64,000 bases of DNA from NCBI GenBank assembly GCA_031430595.1, contig JANPBU010000051.1:136944-200943 (forward strand), in the 5' to 3' direction. The notes under the pieces were generated by a model that saw only the letters and a list, made by a program, of their open reading frames with translations, did not search any database and was not told the DNA's origin. A program made the position numbers and the translations under genes. This stretch comes from JANNBN01 sp031430595. GTDB taxonomy: Bacteria; Actinomycetota; Acidimicrobiia; Acidimicrobiales; JANYDT01. This document shows positions 51,558-59,210 of the stretch, in pieces (position 1 is the first letter of the stretch; each line of letters opens with the position of its first letter).

Positions 51558-51943
51558 ATCCCCGCCAAAATGTTCAAAAGGCCGCTGTGAGAGTGATCGC
51601 CTCAGAACTCGACCGTCGTTCTGGGTCACTTGAGCAGGCATTGCGAGATGTACGCGAGCAGATGAACGAGGTTGCAGCTGCATCGGCAACACGCGACGCA
51701 TCACTCGCACAAATGAGATCGATGCTAAACAACCTCAGCGCATCACACGAACGAATCACCGCCCGCCTTGATCAGCTTGGCGGTCAAATGACGGCACGTG
51801 AACAGGCTGATTTTTCGCTTGACGATGCGGTTCGAAGTTTGCGGTTCGATCTTGACGCAACCTCAACAACGGTTGCCGATTTACAAACGATGATCGCACA
51901 GTCGGTAGCTTCTCAAGTGATTGATCAGGGCGAACGGCCCTAG
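51554..51943 (+). CDS. Small coiled-coil protein coupled to GT4
   Basis: The 129-residue protein is not recognised. It is almost wholly alpha-helical with heptad-like spacing and Ala, Leu, Arg and Glu (SLEQALRDVREQMNEVAAASATRDASLAQMRSML, LDQLGGQMTAREQADFSLDDAVRSL). There is no signal or membrane segment. It overlaps the GT4 stop by 4 bases, a sign of coupled translation. Coiled-coil partners of polymerising glycosyltransferases set chain length in some O-antigen systems (for example WbdD with WbdA), so a molecular ruler is a reasonable hypothesis, no more. Confidence 0.65.
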   Translation: MNPRQNVQKAAVRVIASELDRRSGSLEQALRDVREQMNEVAAASATRDASLAQMRSMLNNLSASHERITARLDQLGGQMTAREQADFSLDDAVRSLRFDLDATSTTVADLQTMIAQSVASQVIDQGERP

Positions 51944-51951
51944 GCGAACAC

Positions 51952-53259
51952 TTAGGCGATGGCCTCGTGCTCGCTGAAAATGACTTCTCGAAAGTGACCG
52001 CGGGCTGCATCGTCGAGGCGTGCCTGTACGCGAGTTCCAGTTTCGTCGTACACGATTGACAACACTTCGCCTTCTCGATGCACAGCGGCAAGAAGATCAC
52101 CTCGATCGTACGGGATCATGAGTTCGGTGACTACGGTCAATGATCGAACCCGTTCACCGAGCACCCCAAGCATTCCTTCTACACCCTGGCCAGTGACCGC
52201 CGAGATCGCGACCGACCCTGGATGCTGTCGAAGGAGCCCCTTCACCGCATCGGGCCAGGCAACATCGGCCTTGTTGAACACGATCATTTGTGGAACGTTT
52301 GATGCGCCGATCTCTTCAAGAACAATTTGAACAGCGCGCATATTTCCTTCTGGATCTGCGGCGCTGGCGTCAACAACGTGAATGAGTAGGTCGGCTTCGG
52401 CCGTTTCGTCAAGCGTTGATTTGAACGCCTCAACCAGCGCATGCGGAAGGTCGCGTACGAAACCCACCGTGTCAGAGAGCAACACGATTTCACCGCCGGG
52501 CATAGCAAGCCGACGAACTGTGGGGTCAAGGGTGGAGAACAGCCGGTTTTCGACGAGTACCCCGGCGTCGGTTAGGCGGTTGAGTACGGTCGATTTTCCG
52601 GCGTTTGTGTAGCCGACTAGCGCGACCGTTGCTTGACGGTTTCGACGGCGACCTTTCCGTTGGGTCAACCTCACCTTTTGTAGGTCTTTGAGTTGACCTT
52701 CCAGGCGGGTGACACGTTCAAGCAGACGACGACGGTCAACTTCAAGTTTTGTTTCGCCGGGGCCTCGAGTTCCGATGCCACCGCCCTGTTGTGAAAGTGC
52801 GCCACCCTTACCCTTCAGCCGAGGAAGTCGATATCGCAGTTGAGCGAGTTCAACCTGGGCCTTACCTTCAGCGGTGCGAGCGTTTTGAGCGAAAATGTCG
52901 AGGATGACAGCCGTGCGATCGATGGCCGTTCGGCCAAGTAAACGTTCGAGATTCTTCGACTGCACGGGGCTGAGTTCGGTATCAAACACGACGGTGTCGG
53001 CGTCGACGGTTTCTGACACCATCTTCAGCTCTTCAGCCTTTCCTTTGCCTACGTAGTAGGTGCGGTCTGGTTCATCGCGACGCTGTACGACTCGCGCATG
53101 TTCATCGGCACCGGCCGTATCGATAAGCGCGCTGAGTTCATCGAGGCCTGCTTCGGCATCGTCGAGAGTTTCGTTTCCTACGGCAACACCGACCAGCACA
53201 ATTTTTTCTCGGATTGCGCGGTCGATAAGTTGAGATCTTCGACGGTCTTCTTCAGCCAT
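51952..53259 (-). CDS. hflX: Ribosome-associated GTPase HflX
   Basis: HflX is a GTPase that splits stalled or hibernating ribosomes. The 435-residue protein has the N-terminal HflX domain with the glycine-rich VGKGKAEEL, SPVQSKNLE, and the linker GGGIGTRGPGETKLEVDRR. The GTPase domain has G1 VGYTNAGKST, G3 DTVGF and G4 NKAD. The start is the ATG at 53259, with GGAGG 6 bases before it; an upstream ATG adds four residues but loses this site. It overlaps the dapF stop by 8 bases. HflX functionally counterparts the HPF encoded at 5 kb. Confidence 0.95.
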   Translation of the reverse strand: MAEEDRRRSQLIDRAIREKIVLVGVAVGNETLDDAEAGLDELSALIDTAGADEHARVVQRRDEPDRTYYVGKGKAEELKMVSETVDADTVVFDTELSPVQSKNLERLLGRTAIDRTAVILDIFAQNARTAEGKAQVELAQLRYRLPRLKGKGGALSQQGGGIGTRGPGETKLEVDRRRLLERVTRLEGQLKDLQKVRLTQRKGRRRNRQATVALVGYTNAGKSTVLNRLTDAGVLVENRLFSTLDPTVRRLAMPGGEIVLLSDTVGFVRDLPHALVEAFKSTLDETAEADLLIHVVDASAADPEGNMRAVQIVLEEIGASNVPQMIVFNKADVAWPDAVKGLLRQHPGSVAISAVTGQGVEGMLGVLGERVRSLTVVTELMIPYDRGDLLAAVHREGEVLSIVYDETGTRVQARLDDAARGHFREVIFSEHEAIA

Positions 53260-54082
53260 GGGTTCCTCCATCTATCCAGGGAAATTCAATCGTGCAGATG
53301 TATTGCGAGGGGCCAATGAGCGTTGCCCTTGAGCCGTTGATTTCAACAATCGCATCGCCACCCGGTTGCCTAACGGTAACCCGTGAGCCCACGAGGCCGA
53401 GCCGATGAGCGACGGCGGCCGAGGCTGTGGCACCGGTGCCGCAAGCCTGAGTCACGCCGACACCACGTTCCCATACGACCATTTCAATAGTCGCATCGTT
53501 GATCGCCTTCATCACTTCGACGTTGATGCCGTGGGTTGGGCCGGCGAGATACGGCGCCTCGTATTCGGGGCCAACAACACTTATGTCGATGTCGTCGAGC
53601 GTGTCGACGGCGATCACTAGATGCGGGTTGCCCAGATCAACTGTGGTTCCGCCCGAACCTCCGTAGACGGGGTGCGCTTCGTGAGCAACTTCACCCATAT
53701 CGACTGTTACCTGTGCGATACCCGATGATGGGTCAGTTGACGAAACATGAACTTGCCGCAGCCCAGCATCGGTATGTATACGGATAGTTCCGGTTGGCAA
53801 GGTTCCTGCCATCGTGACAGCCTGTGCGAAACATCGAATCCCGTTACCCGACATTTCGGCGACTGACCCATCAGCATTGATAAGTCGCATGGCGATGTCG
53901 GCGGACGAATCGGGGGCTGCGAGAATGAGGAGTAGGCCATCGGCACCGATTCCTCGATGCCGATCACACGTCGCTAGGGCCAGCGAAGTTGCTTCGACCG
54001 GTGTCAGCCAACCAGCGTCAGCCAACACCAAGAAGTCGTTTCCAAGCCCGTGGTGCTTGGTGAGCGTACGTGACGTTTGCAT
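53252..54082 (-). CDS. dapF: Diaminopimelate epimerase
   Basis: DapF turns LL- into meso-diaminopimelate for lysine and peptidoglycan. The 276 residues show KHHGLGNDFLVL at the start, the first active-site Cys in EMSGNGIRCFA, and the second in VTQACGTGATASA, the two-cysteine racemase pair. Meso-DAP is the substrate residue for L,D-transpeptidase crosslinks, linking this gene with the cluster at 20-23 kb. Between miaA and hflX on one strand, the usual actinobacterial order. The ATG follows a TAAGG that is too close to act as a normal Shine-Dalgarno. Confidence 0.95.
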   Translation of the reverse strand: MQTSRTLTKHHGLGNDFLVLADAGWLTPVEATSLALATCDRHRGIGADGLLLILAAPDSSADIAMRLINADGSVAEMSGNGIRCFAQAVTMAGTLPTGTIRIHTDAGLRQVHVSSTDPSSGIAQVTVDMGEVAHEAHPVYGGSGGTTVDLGNPHLVIAVDTLDDIDISVVGPEYEAPYLAGPTHGINVEVMKAINDATIEMVVWERGVGVTQACGTGATASAAVAHRLGLVGSRVTVRQPGGDAIVEINGSRATLIGPSQYICTIEFPWIDGGTHG

Positions 54083-54134
54083 CCTTAGGTCATTCTCACC
54101 TATTTGTCGGCCAATCGCGACCCCAATTACACAA

Positions 54135-55076
54135 TCAGTGCGTTACCCGTTCAGCAATCAACCCGCGAACGAGTTCGGTACTAGCTGCTTCGTCTGGGGT
54201 TAGCCACACAATGTTCGGGTTTCGCCGAAACCAGCGTTGTTGACGTTTGGCGAACGAGAACGTGGAAACACAAGCCACTTCGATCGCCGCTTCGACACTC
54301 TTGTATTCGCCATGTAGGTAGCCAAGTAGTTGGCGGTATCCGAGGCCCTGTTTCGCGGTTCGGGACCAACGCCCCGACCAGCGTTGGTCGAGCGCCTGCA
54401 CTTCGAACAAGAAACCCTCGTCGAGTTGCTGTTCGTATCGAGCCCTGATGCGTTTTTCAAGCAGGTCACGGTCTATCTCTAGCCCAATGATGGTCCAGCC
54501 GCTGGCGTTGCGTTGTGAAGCACCGACGCCGGGCCCAAATGATGAAAACGGTTGGCCGCTTCCTAAGCACACCTCTAATGCCCGTTCCACACGACGATGG
54601 TTTGTGGCTTCCATGCGCGAAGCTGCCAACGGGTCGAGCTGAACGAGTTGCGAGTACTTTACATCTGCATCGGTATTGGCTTCGAGTTCAGCACGAATTT
54701 CTGGATACTGCGGTGGTTGCGTGAGTTCCCCAATCAACGAATCGGCGTACAAACCGGTTCCGCCTACCAACACTGCGGGTGTGTTCGTTGTGGCTAGTCG
54801 CTCAAGGACGGGCCGGGCAAGATCGCAGAATTTCGAGACCGAGAAATCGGTGTCAGGATCTGACACATCGATGAGGTGATGGGTGACGCGTGCTCGTTCA
54901 GCCTGTGTTGGCTTGGCGGTGCCGATATCCATTCCTCGGTACACGCACATCGAGTCGCCTGAAATGATCTCGCCGTCTACCGCTTCGGCGACACGCATAC
55001 CGAGGTCGCTTTTGCCACTCGCCGTGGGCCCAACAATTGCGATTCGAAGGGGAAGGTGTGTAACCGGCGTAGCCAT
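54135..55076 (-). CDS. miaA: tRNA dimethylallyltransferase
   Basis: MiaA prenylates A37 of tRNAs that read U-starting codons. The 313-residue protein has the P-loop GPTASGKSD at residues 16-24, GDSMCVYRGMDIGTAKP, LVGGTGLY, and KQLGYRQLL-type KQGLGYRQLLGY near 245. The ATG at 55076 is used because TACGAT lies 8 bases upstream; a GTG at 55079 is possible. Its first 60 or so bases are duplicated at 56035-56098, beyond a vapBC pair. The upstream -10 box lies just after the hipA-like remnant. Confidence 0.95.
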   Translation of the reverse strand: MATPVTHLPLRIAIVGPTASGKSDLGMRVAEAVDGEIISGDSMCVYRGMDIGTAKPTQAERARVTHHLIDVSDPDTDFSVSKFCDLARPVLERLATTNTPAVLVGGTGLYADSLIGELTQPPQYPEIRAELEANTDADVKYSQLVQLDPLAASRMEATNHRRVERALEVCLGSGQPFSSFGPGVGASQRNASGWTIIGLEIDRDLLEKRIRARYEQQLDEGFLFEVQALDQRWSGRWSRTAKQGLGYRQLLGYLHGEYKSVEAAIEVACVSTFSFAKRQQRWFRRNPNIVWLTPDEAASTELVRGLIAERVTH

Positions 55077-55084
55077 CACTTCAC

Positions 55085-55090
55085 ATCGTA
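55085..55090 (-). promoter_or_regulatory. -10 box for miaA
   Basis: TACGAT on the minus strand, 8 bases before the ATG. In the duplicated copy near 56105 the same place is changed, so only this copy keeps the promoter. Confidence 0.5.
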
Positions 55091-55096
55091 AGCGCT

Positions 55097-55252
55097 CTAT
55101 TGCGGCAGGAACCGCTTAACGTTCCGACGAACGAGGGTTTTGACTCTCGGAACGATTGGTACGCATGTCTTGCAGCGCAGTACCAAACTCTCGTGGGATT
55201 CGAACAATCCTTTCTCGTTCGGTTGCTGATGTAGCCAGAACGTCGCACTACA
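55097..55252 (-). pseudogene. Remnant of a second hipBA copy
   Basis: The 5' part (55190-55252) matches the start of hipB, including its promoter: TAGTGT has become TAGTGC and the ATG is now CTG. The 3' part (55097-about 55165) matches the end of hipA, coding VRRNVKRFLPQ then stop, against LRNVERFLPQ in the intact gene. The middle of both genes is deleted. It is followed by miaA just as the intact hipA is followed by the miaA 5' fragment, so the whole segment was once duplicated in tandem. Confidence 0.75.
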
Positions 55253-55274
55253 AACCAATACCGAACAGATTTCA

Positions 55275-55709
55275 CTAGACATTGAAAAATCCTTCGGCTG
55301 CGGCGGCACGTTTCAAATCTTTGTCAAATGCTGCGAACCCAGTACAATCAGCTACCACGTTCCGTGAAACCAGTGCTGAGGCTAATTGAAGAGCATCGTA
55401 TGCGCGCAGCCCATGTATCCCGGTTAGGCGTGCTGCGGTAGTGACCACTTCAGAGTTGACTGCCACCGGATGAAAGCGGGGCTCTGAATCGTCTCCGCCA
55501 AACAGATCGAATTCAAATGTCGAGATTAGTAACTGCGCATCAGCGGGAGCAACTTCGTTTATTCGAACTTTCTTCCAGAGTGCAGCGGCAACTTCAACCC
55601 TTGCGATTTCGCTGATCAGAATGAGACTTTTGATCGCCCGCACTTCTTCATGGCCAACCTCATCAACGTAAAACTTCACGATTGCCGATGTGTCAGCGAA
55701 AACGATCAT
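55275..55709 (-). CDS. vapC: PIN domain toxin VapC
   Basis: VapC toxins are PIN-domain ribonucleases that cut tRNA or rRNA when free of antitoxin. The 144-residue protein has the first acidic residue in IVFADTSAIVKFY (D6), the Glu in SEIARVEVAAAL near residue 38, and RAYDALQLASAL and DKDL near 103 and 129, the expected four-acid site. It overlaps the antitoxin gene by 4 bases, the usual coupling. The pair sits between two parts of a duplicated miaA-hipBA segment. Confidence 0.92.
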   Translation of the reverse strand: MIVFADTSAIVKFYVDEVGHEEVRAIKSLILISEIARVEVAAALWKKVRINEVAPADAQLLISTFEFDLFGGDDSEPRFHPVAVNSEVVTTAARLTGIHGLRAYDALQLASALVSRNVVADCTGFAAFDKDLKRAAAAEGFFNV

Positions 55710-56002
55710 CTCGCTTCGGAAACCAGATCGGAAAGCGAAGAGCCAACCGCTACCCGCTTACTTGCAGCCCCCACTACTTCTGCAGAAGGTCGCGCACCTT
55801 GGCGAGGTATACCTGTGGCTAACAAACCCGCAGACGCCAACCGTTCACGGATTTCCAACGCTTTCGAACCGGCGAGCGCTGGATTGGTAGCCGCATCAAG
55901 AACCATAACCACAAACTCATTCATTGACTTCCCAGATGCGGCCGCAGCGCTTCGGACTCGGTCCGCCAATAGAGCTTCAGTGCGGATGGTCAACTGGGTC
56001 AT
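55706..56002 (-). CDS. vapB: VapB-type antitoxin
   Basis: A 98-residue antitoxin. The N-terminal ribbon-helix-helix-like part is MTQLTIRTEALLADRVRSAAAASGKSMNEFVVMVLDA; the C-terminal part, basic and Ser/Ala-rich, would wrap VapC. The ATG at 56002 is used because TACCGT lies 6 bases upstream. The same frame extends upstream into the duplicated miaA fragment (MPTPVTHLPLRIAIVGP), so a fused protein could be made if transcription started further upstream, but the box argues against this. RHH antitoxins repress their own operon. Confidence 0.88.
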   Translation of the reverse strand: MTQLTIRTEALLADRVRSAAAASGKSMNEFVVMVLDAATNPALAGSKALEIRERLASAGLLATGIPRQGARPSAEVVGAASKRVAVGSSLSDLVSEAR

Positions 56003-56008
56003 GACATT

Positions 56009-56014
56009 ACGGTA
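56009..56014 (-). promoter_or_regulatory. -10 box for vapBC
   Basis: TACCGT on the minus strand, 6 bases before the vapB ATG. Confidence 0.5.
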
Positions 56015-56034
56015 GCAGGCACGCCTGCATGGCT

Positions 56035-56098
56035 TCCACTCGCTGTTAGGCCCAACAATTGCGATTCGAAGGGGAAGGTGTGTAACCGGCGTAGGCAT
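56035..56098 (-). pseudogene. Duplicated 5' fragment of miaA
   Basis: Nearly identical to the first 64 bases of miaA, encoding PTPVTHLPLRIAIVGP, then breaking off at GCGAGTGG within the P-loop codons. It lies directly after the hipA stop, as the true miaA lies after the hipA remnant. Confidence 0.8.
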
Positions 56099-56118
56099 CA
56101 CCCCACAGCGCAAGCGCT

Positions 56119-57327
56119 CTATTGCGGCAGAAACCGCTCAACGTTTCGAAGAACCAGATTTTTGAGTTCGGCGTGTTGCACGTCTTTGACCAATCCTCGC
56201 ATTCGGTTGGCGATTGTCAACCCGATGGTGGCCGCGGTATCGCGATCTAGACCCCACCGTTGCCCTTCCAACATGACGTCGGCTAGCCGGGTTTTCGAAA
56301 GCACCATTTGGTCACCAACCATAAGAGCATTTCGGTCTTTGAGGCTTGGCCAAAGCAGCGTGGGAACCGTGTCGTAGAGCGGAGCAAGTTTTACGCCACC
56401 AAGTTCATCGATGAGAATCGAGTAGTTCTTAGCATGGGCGTCACCGTTTCCGATGAGTGTATTGAAGGTGACGCACGCAAGCAGACGAATGAGTTCACTT
56501 TCACCCGCGTACTTACGAAGAATCTCTGCCATGTGCCAGAGACTGGGTGGCCCCGTCTTGCCATCTTGATACTTTTGTCGACCGTCTGGTTTCAACCCCA
56601 TGGCTTGCAGGAAGTCTTCTTGATGGATTCTTGAAGTGACCCCGTTGGTCGTTCTGCGGTCGTAGCGCGAGACGACGATGCAGCGATGATCGCCTAACAA
56701 TTGGACTTCTGCATCGACCGTAGTGAGTTCGAGCGCCTTCGCTAGGCCGAGTGCAGAGGCTTCGGCATCAACGAGACCAATACGCGTGGGTGAATCGAGC
56801 TTCGCAATGTGGGTTGACGGGTATCCGAACTGTGGACGAGCCCACCCATTGGCGGTCTTCACGAGTAGCAATTTGCTTTGCAGCCCGGCGAGTGAAAGTT
56901 CGCTGTCGTCGTCGATTGCCAGCGGGCGCGAGCCATCTGCAACCGCCGCAACTTCATCACGAAGCGAATCAGTCGAATAGAGTTCCGAAGCCTGAGGTCG
57001 AGACTTCCTGTCGGGCCATGCGACGATTTCATACGCACCAGCAACGTCTCGTCCGTATCGCCGAAGCAATGCATACGTATTGCTTACCGACACGTTGATA
57101 TCTGCGGCGAGGTGGGCTAGGTGTTGGCCTTCCGGAAGTAGGCCTCGACACCAGGCTGTGGCATCGTGTGGTGTGACTGATACTGGCAGCGAGCACGAGA
57201 CGCCAGGCCGCCCACTTTCGCGGTGAGCTTGGAAATTCGGAGAATAGCTCAGCAAAATCTTTCGAAGACCGAAGTTCAGATCAGCGACTAATTGACCGTC
57301 ACGAGTGATGGAAAGTTGCTCAGTCAT
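56119..57327 (-). CDS. hipA: HipA family serine/threonine kinase toxin
   Basis: HipA toxins phosphorylate a translation factor or synthetase (GltX in E. coli) and induce persistence. The 402-residue protein has the N-subdomain WCRGLLPEGQHL, the ATP-binding loop SLAGLQSKLLLV, and the catalytic HAKNYSI within FNTLIGNGDAHAKNYSI. It also has APLYDTVPTLLW with the metal-binding Asp. All kinase motifs are kept. The start overlaps hipB by 4 bases. C-terminal codons are also found in the remnant at 55.1 kb. Confidence 0.93.
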   Translation of the reverse strand: MTEQLSITRDGQLVADLNFGLRKILLSYSPNFQAHRESGRPGVSCSLPVSVTPHDATAWCRGLLPEGQHLAHLAADINVSVSNTYALLRRYGRDVAGAYEIVAWPDRKSRPQASELYSTDSLRDEVAAVADGSRPLAIDDDSELSLAGLQSKLLLVKTANGWARPQFGYPSTHIAKLDSPTRIGLVDAEASALGLAKALELTTVDAEVQLLGDHRCIVVSRYDRRTTNGVTSRIHQEDFLQAMGLKPDGRQKYQDGKTGPPSLWHMAEILRKYAGESELIRLLACVTFNTLIGNGDAHAKNYSILIDELGGVKLAPLYDTVPTLLWPSLKDRNALMVGDQMVLSKTRLADVMLEGQRWGLDRDTAATIGLTIANRMRGLVKDVQHAELKNLVLRNVERFLPQ

Positions 57328-57722
57328 GATCCGTCGTGCTGGTCTGGGAACAGTCTCTTGAGCAGCTTTGCGTTTGCCGCCATCTCGTCATCGGTGAGTT
57401 TGAGCACATCGTGCATGACTCTGTTTTCGTGTTCCGTCGATTGAGCAACAAGAATTGGTTCTGATTCTTCTGGGTCAGGCGGATCAACGTTCCATGAAAT
57501 TGACATGACAGCACCGAGGTGCCCGAGGATCGCGAACACATTCTCGAGGTACCGCCCGGCTCGCCCACCTTCCATGTGTGCGAGTTGGCTTCGATCGATG
57601 CCCGCGAGATTGGCAACTTCCGCCTGAGTTGAATTTCGATGTGCTCGAACTTCACTCAGCGCTTCGCCAAACTCTTTTGGAGTTCGGACTGCCCGTTCTC
57701 GTTCGGTTATTGATGTGGCCAT
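57324..57722 (-). CDS. hipB: HipB-like XRE antitoxin
   Basis: A 132-residue DNA-binding antitoxin. The XRE helix-turn-helix is at about residues 15-70: FGEALSEVRAHRNSTQAEVANLAGIDRSQLAHMEGGRAGRYLENVFAIL. The C-terminal part is acidic with LTDDEMAANAKLLKRLF. TAGTGT lies 6 bases before the ATG. Inverted repeats upstream (57759-57804) are likely its own operator. HipB normally binds HipA and represses the operon. Confidence 0.9.
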   Translation of the reverse strand: MATSITERERAVRTPKEFGEALSEVRAHRNSTQAEVANLAGIDRSQLAHMEGGRAGRYLENVFAILGHLGAVMSISWNVDPPDPEESEPILVAQSTEHENRVMHDVLKLTDDEMAANAKLLKRLFPDQHDGS

Positions 57723-57728
57723 AAAGTC

Positions 57729-57734
57729 ACACTA
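57729..57734 (-). promoter_or_regulatory. -10 box for hipBA
   Basis: TAGTGT on the minus strand, 6 bases before the hipB ATG; the decayed copy upstream of miaA reads TAGTGC. Confidence 0.5.
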
Positions 57735-57758
57735 CACCGACTCCCTTGTTTGCGTCTA

Positions 57759-57804
57759 CATAGCCACACAAACCGATTGTGGCTCGCTGTGGCGACATAG
57801 CCAC
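57759..57804. promoter_or_regulatory. Candidate HipB operator, paired inverted repeats
   Basis: AGCCACA (57762) pairs with TGTGGCT (57778), and GTGGC (57789) with GCCAC (57800): four related half-sites in 46 bases, 30-80 bases upstream of hipB. HipB operators are typically several such palindromes. Confidence 0.5.
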
Positions 57805-57911
57805 CGGACCCGTCTTGTCGGCGTCCCTGCTCGGATCCGCACTACAACCCCTACCTTCTGAGTTCGTGGAAGGTATTGCTACCCCTACTTAGAGTTCGGC
57901 TAACTCCTTGT

Positions 57912-58864
57912 ATGCGAGACGACGTCATTCGAAGGCGGCTCTCCGAAGCAAATCCTTGGTGGAATCTCACCACCGCAAACGGTGATCCCATCGCCTGGAC
58001 GTCACACGACTTGCTCTTGGAGGGTCGTCGTCGCTTCGACATTGGTTACCGATCATCGTTGCTAAACGACATCGCCACGCAGCCAATTGATGATTCATTT
58101 GTACTGCTCCGGGGGCCGTCCTCGAAACAATCCGTTTTGGAATCGATGACTACGACCTCGTCTGGCAGGCATTTCTTTCGAGCGGTGGATTTCCCCGGGC
58201 CGTGCACGCGTTCGAAACTTCCGGCCATCACGATCGTGGGTATCTCGAGGATCTTCAGGCTTGGCTTCGCAGAGATATCGATCCGGACGGACCGCAGGAA
58301 TCGATCCCGTTGTTGTTGGGAACATTAAGCTCACGTGCCACCAGTCCGCTGAACCGCGCAGACACCGCTAACGACCTCGGGTACGCGAGCAAAAACACAT
58401 TCGACCGACGGCTGGCACGACTGGTCAATTCCTTCGCTGCGCTTTTGTGCCCGCAGCGCAACCAGCACGGGCGAACGGTTACAGGCACTCAGGCCAAGCT
58501 CTACCTTGTTGACCCAATTATTTCCTGGATACCTAACGGCCTACGGTCCGCAGCGGCGCAGCCCGATTTCACCTCGCTTACCGAACAAGCAATCGGAGTA
58601 GCTCTGGCCCGAGCGATCGACACCCTAGAGCCAGGCAAGTGGATCGCTGGCGACACAATTGGTTACGAACGAACCAATAGCGCTAACGAGATCGACCTCA
58701 CCGCAATCAGCGTGCACTCAACAGTCGGACCTCAGCAAACCGTGCCGATTGACTCGAAGTGGGTAAATAAGAGTTGGCGTCGAGAAGCCCTCACCATGGA
58801 AGCACAACACGGGAACGGGATCCTCGCCACAAAAACAATCCTCGACCTAGACCACCCAACCTGA
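57912..58864 (+). pseudogene. AAA ATPase with DUF4143-type end, internal deletion
   Basis: The 5' part encodes MRDDVIRRRLSEANPWWNL to SFVLLRGP, the start of a DUF4143-type AAA ATPase up to the strand before Walker A. At about 58117 the frame is lost; in another frame DDYDLVWQAFLSSGGFPRAVHAF continues the later part of the family through LRRDIDPDGP to LYLVDPIISWIP and a final IDSKWVNKSW nuclease-like segment. The Walker A, Walker B and about 190 residues are missing. It lies divergent from hipBA and was probably inactivated by a deletion. Confidence 0.75.
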
Positions 58865-58882
58865 GCGATACCAGCACCCCTT

Positions 58883-59083
58883 TTAGCATTGTTGCTCGGG
58901 TGACGGTCCAGTCAACGGTGACGGTCTCGCCCCCTGCCTACTCTCAAGTGGCTCAGCAGAAACAAGTGCCGCACGAACATCAAGACGATGAACCCTGAAC
59001 CGTTTCGCGAACGCACGATTCCCCAAACCTTCATCACGAGCTGCGATCCGAATTTGCTCATACAACTCCACTTTGAACCTCAC
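58883..59083 (-). pseudogene. IS21-family istA N-terminal fragment
   Basis: Encodes KVELYEQIRIAARDEGLGNRAFAKRF and RVHRLDVRAAL, the typical start of an IstA transposase with its helix-turn-helix. The frame then changes to unrelated sequence and stops. Only about 60 residues of some 400 remain. Confidence 0.7.
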
Positions 59084-59107
59084 TTTCCCCCTCGCCCCAC
59101 CACCCCA

Positions 59108-59153
59108 ACCGATAGAACCCGCCAAGACCTAGTAGTTCAAAATGGGGCCAGAT
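59108..59153. repeat. Left copy of 46-base direct repeat flanking IS30 remnant
   Basis: Matches 60273-60318 at 40 of 46 positions in the same orientation, starting ACCGATAGAACCCGCC and ending GGGGCC. Confidence 0.7.
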
Positions 59154-59210
59154 TTCTCAAGGGTGGATTCAGCGGGTCGTCGCTACACCTACCTGAATAG
59201 TTGGTGTCTG

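Noticed and set aside
58988..59200. Plus-strand frame over the IS21 fragment
   Set aside because: It is the complement of the istA start, which has clear similarity on the minus strand.
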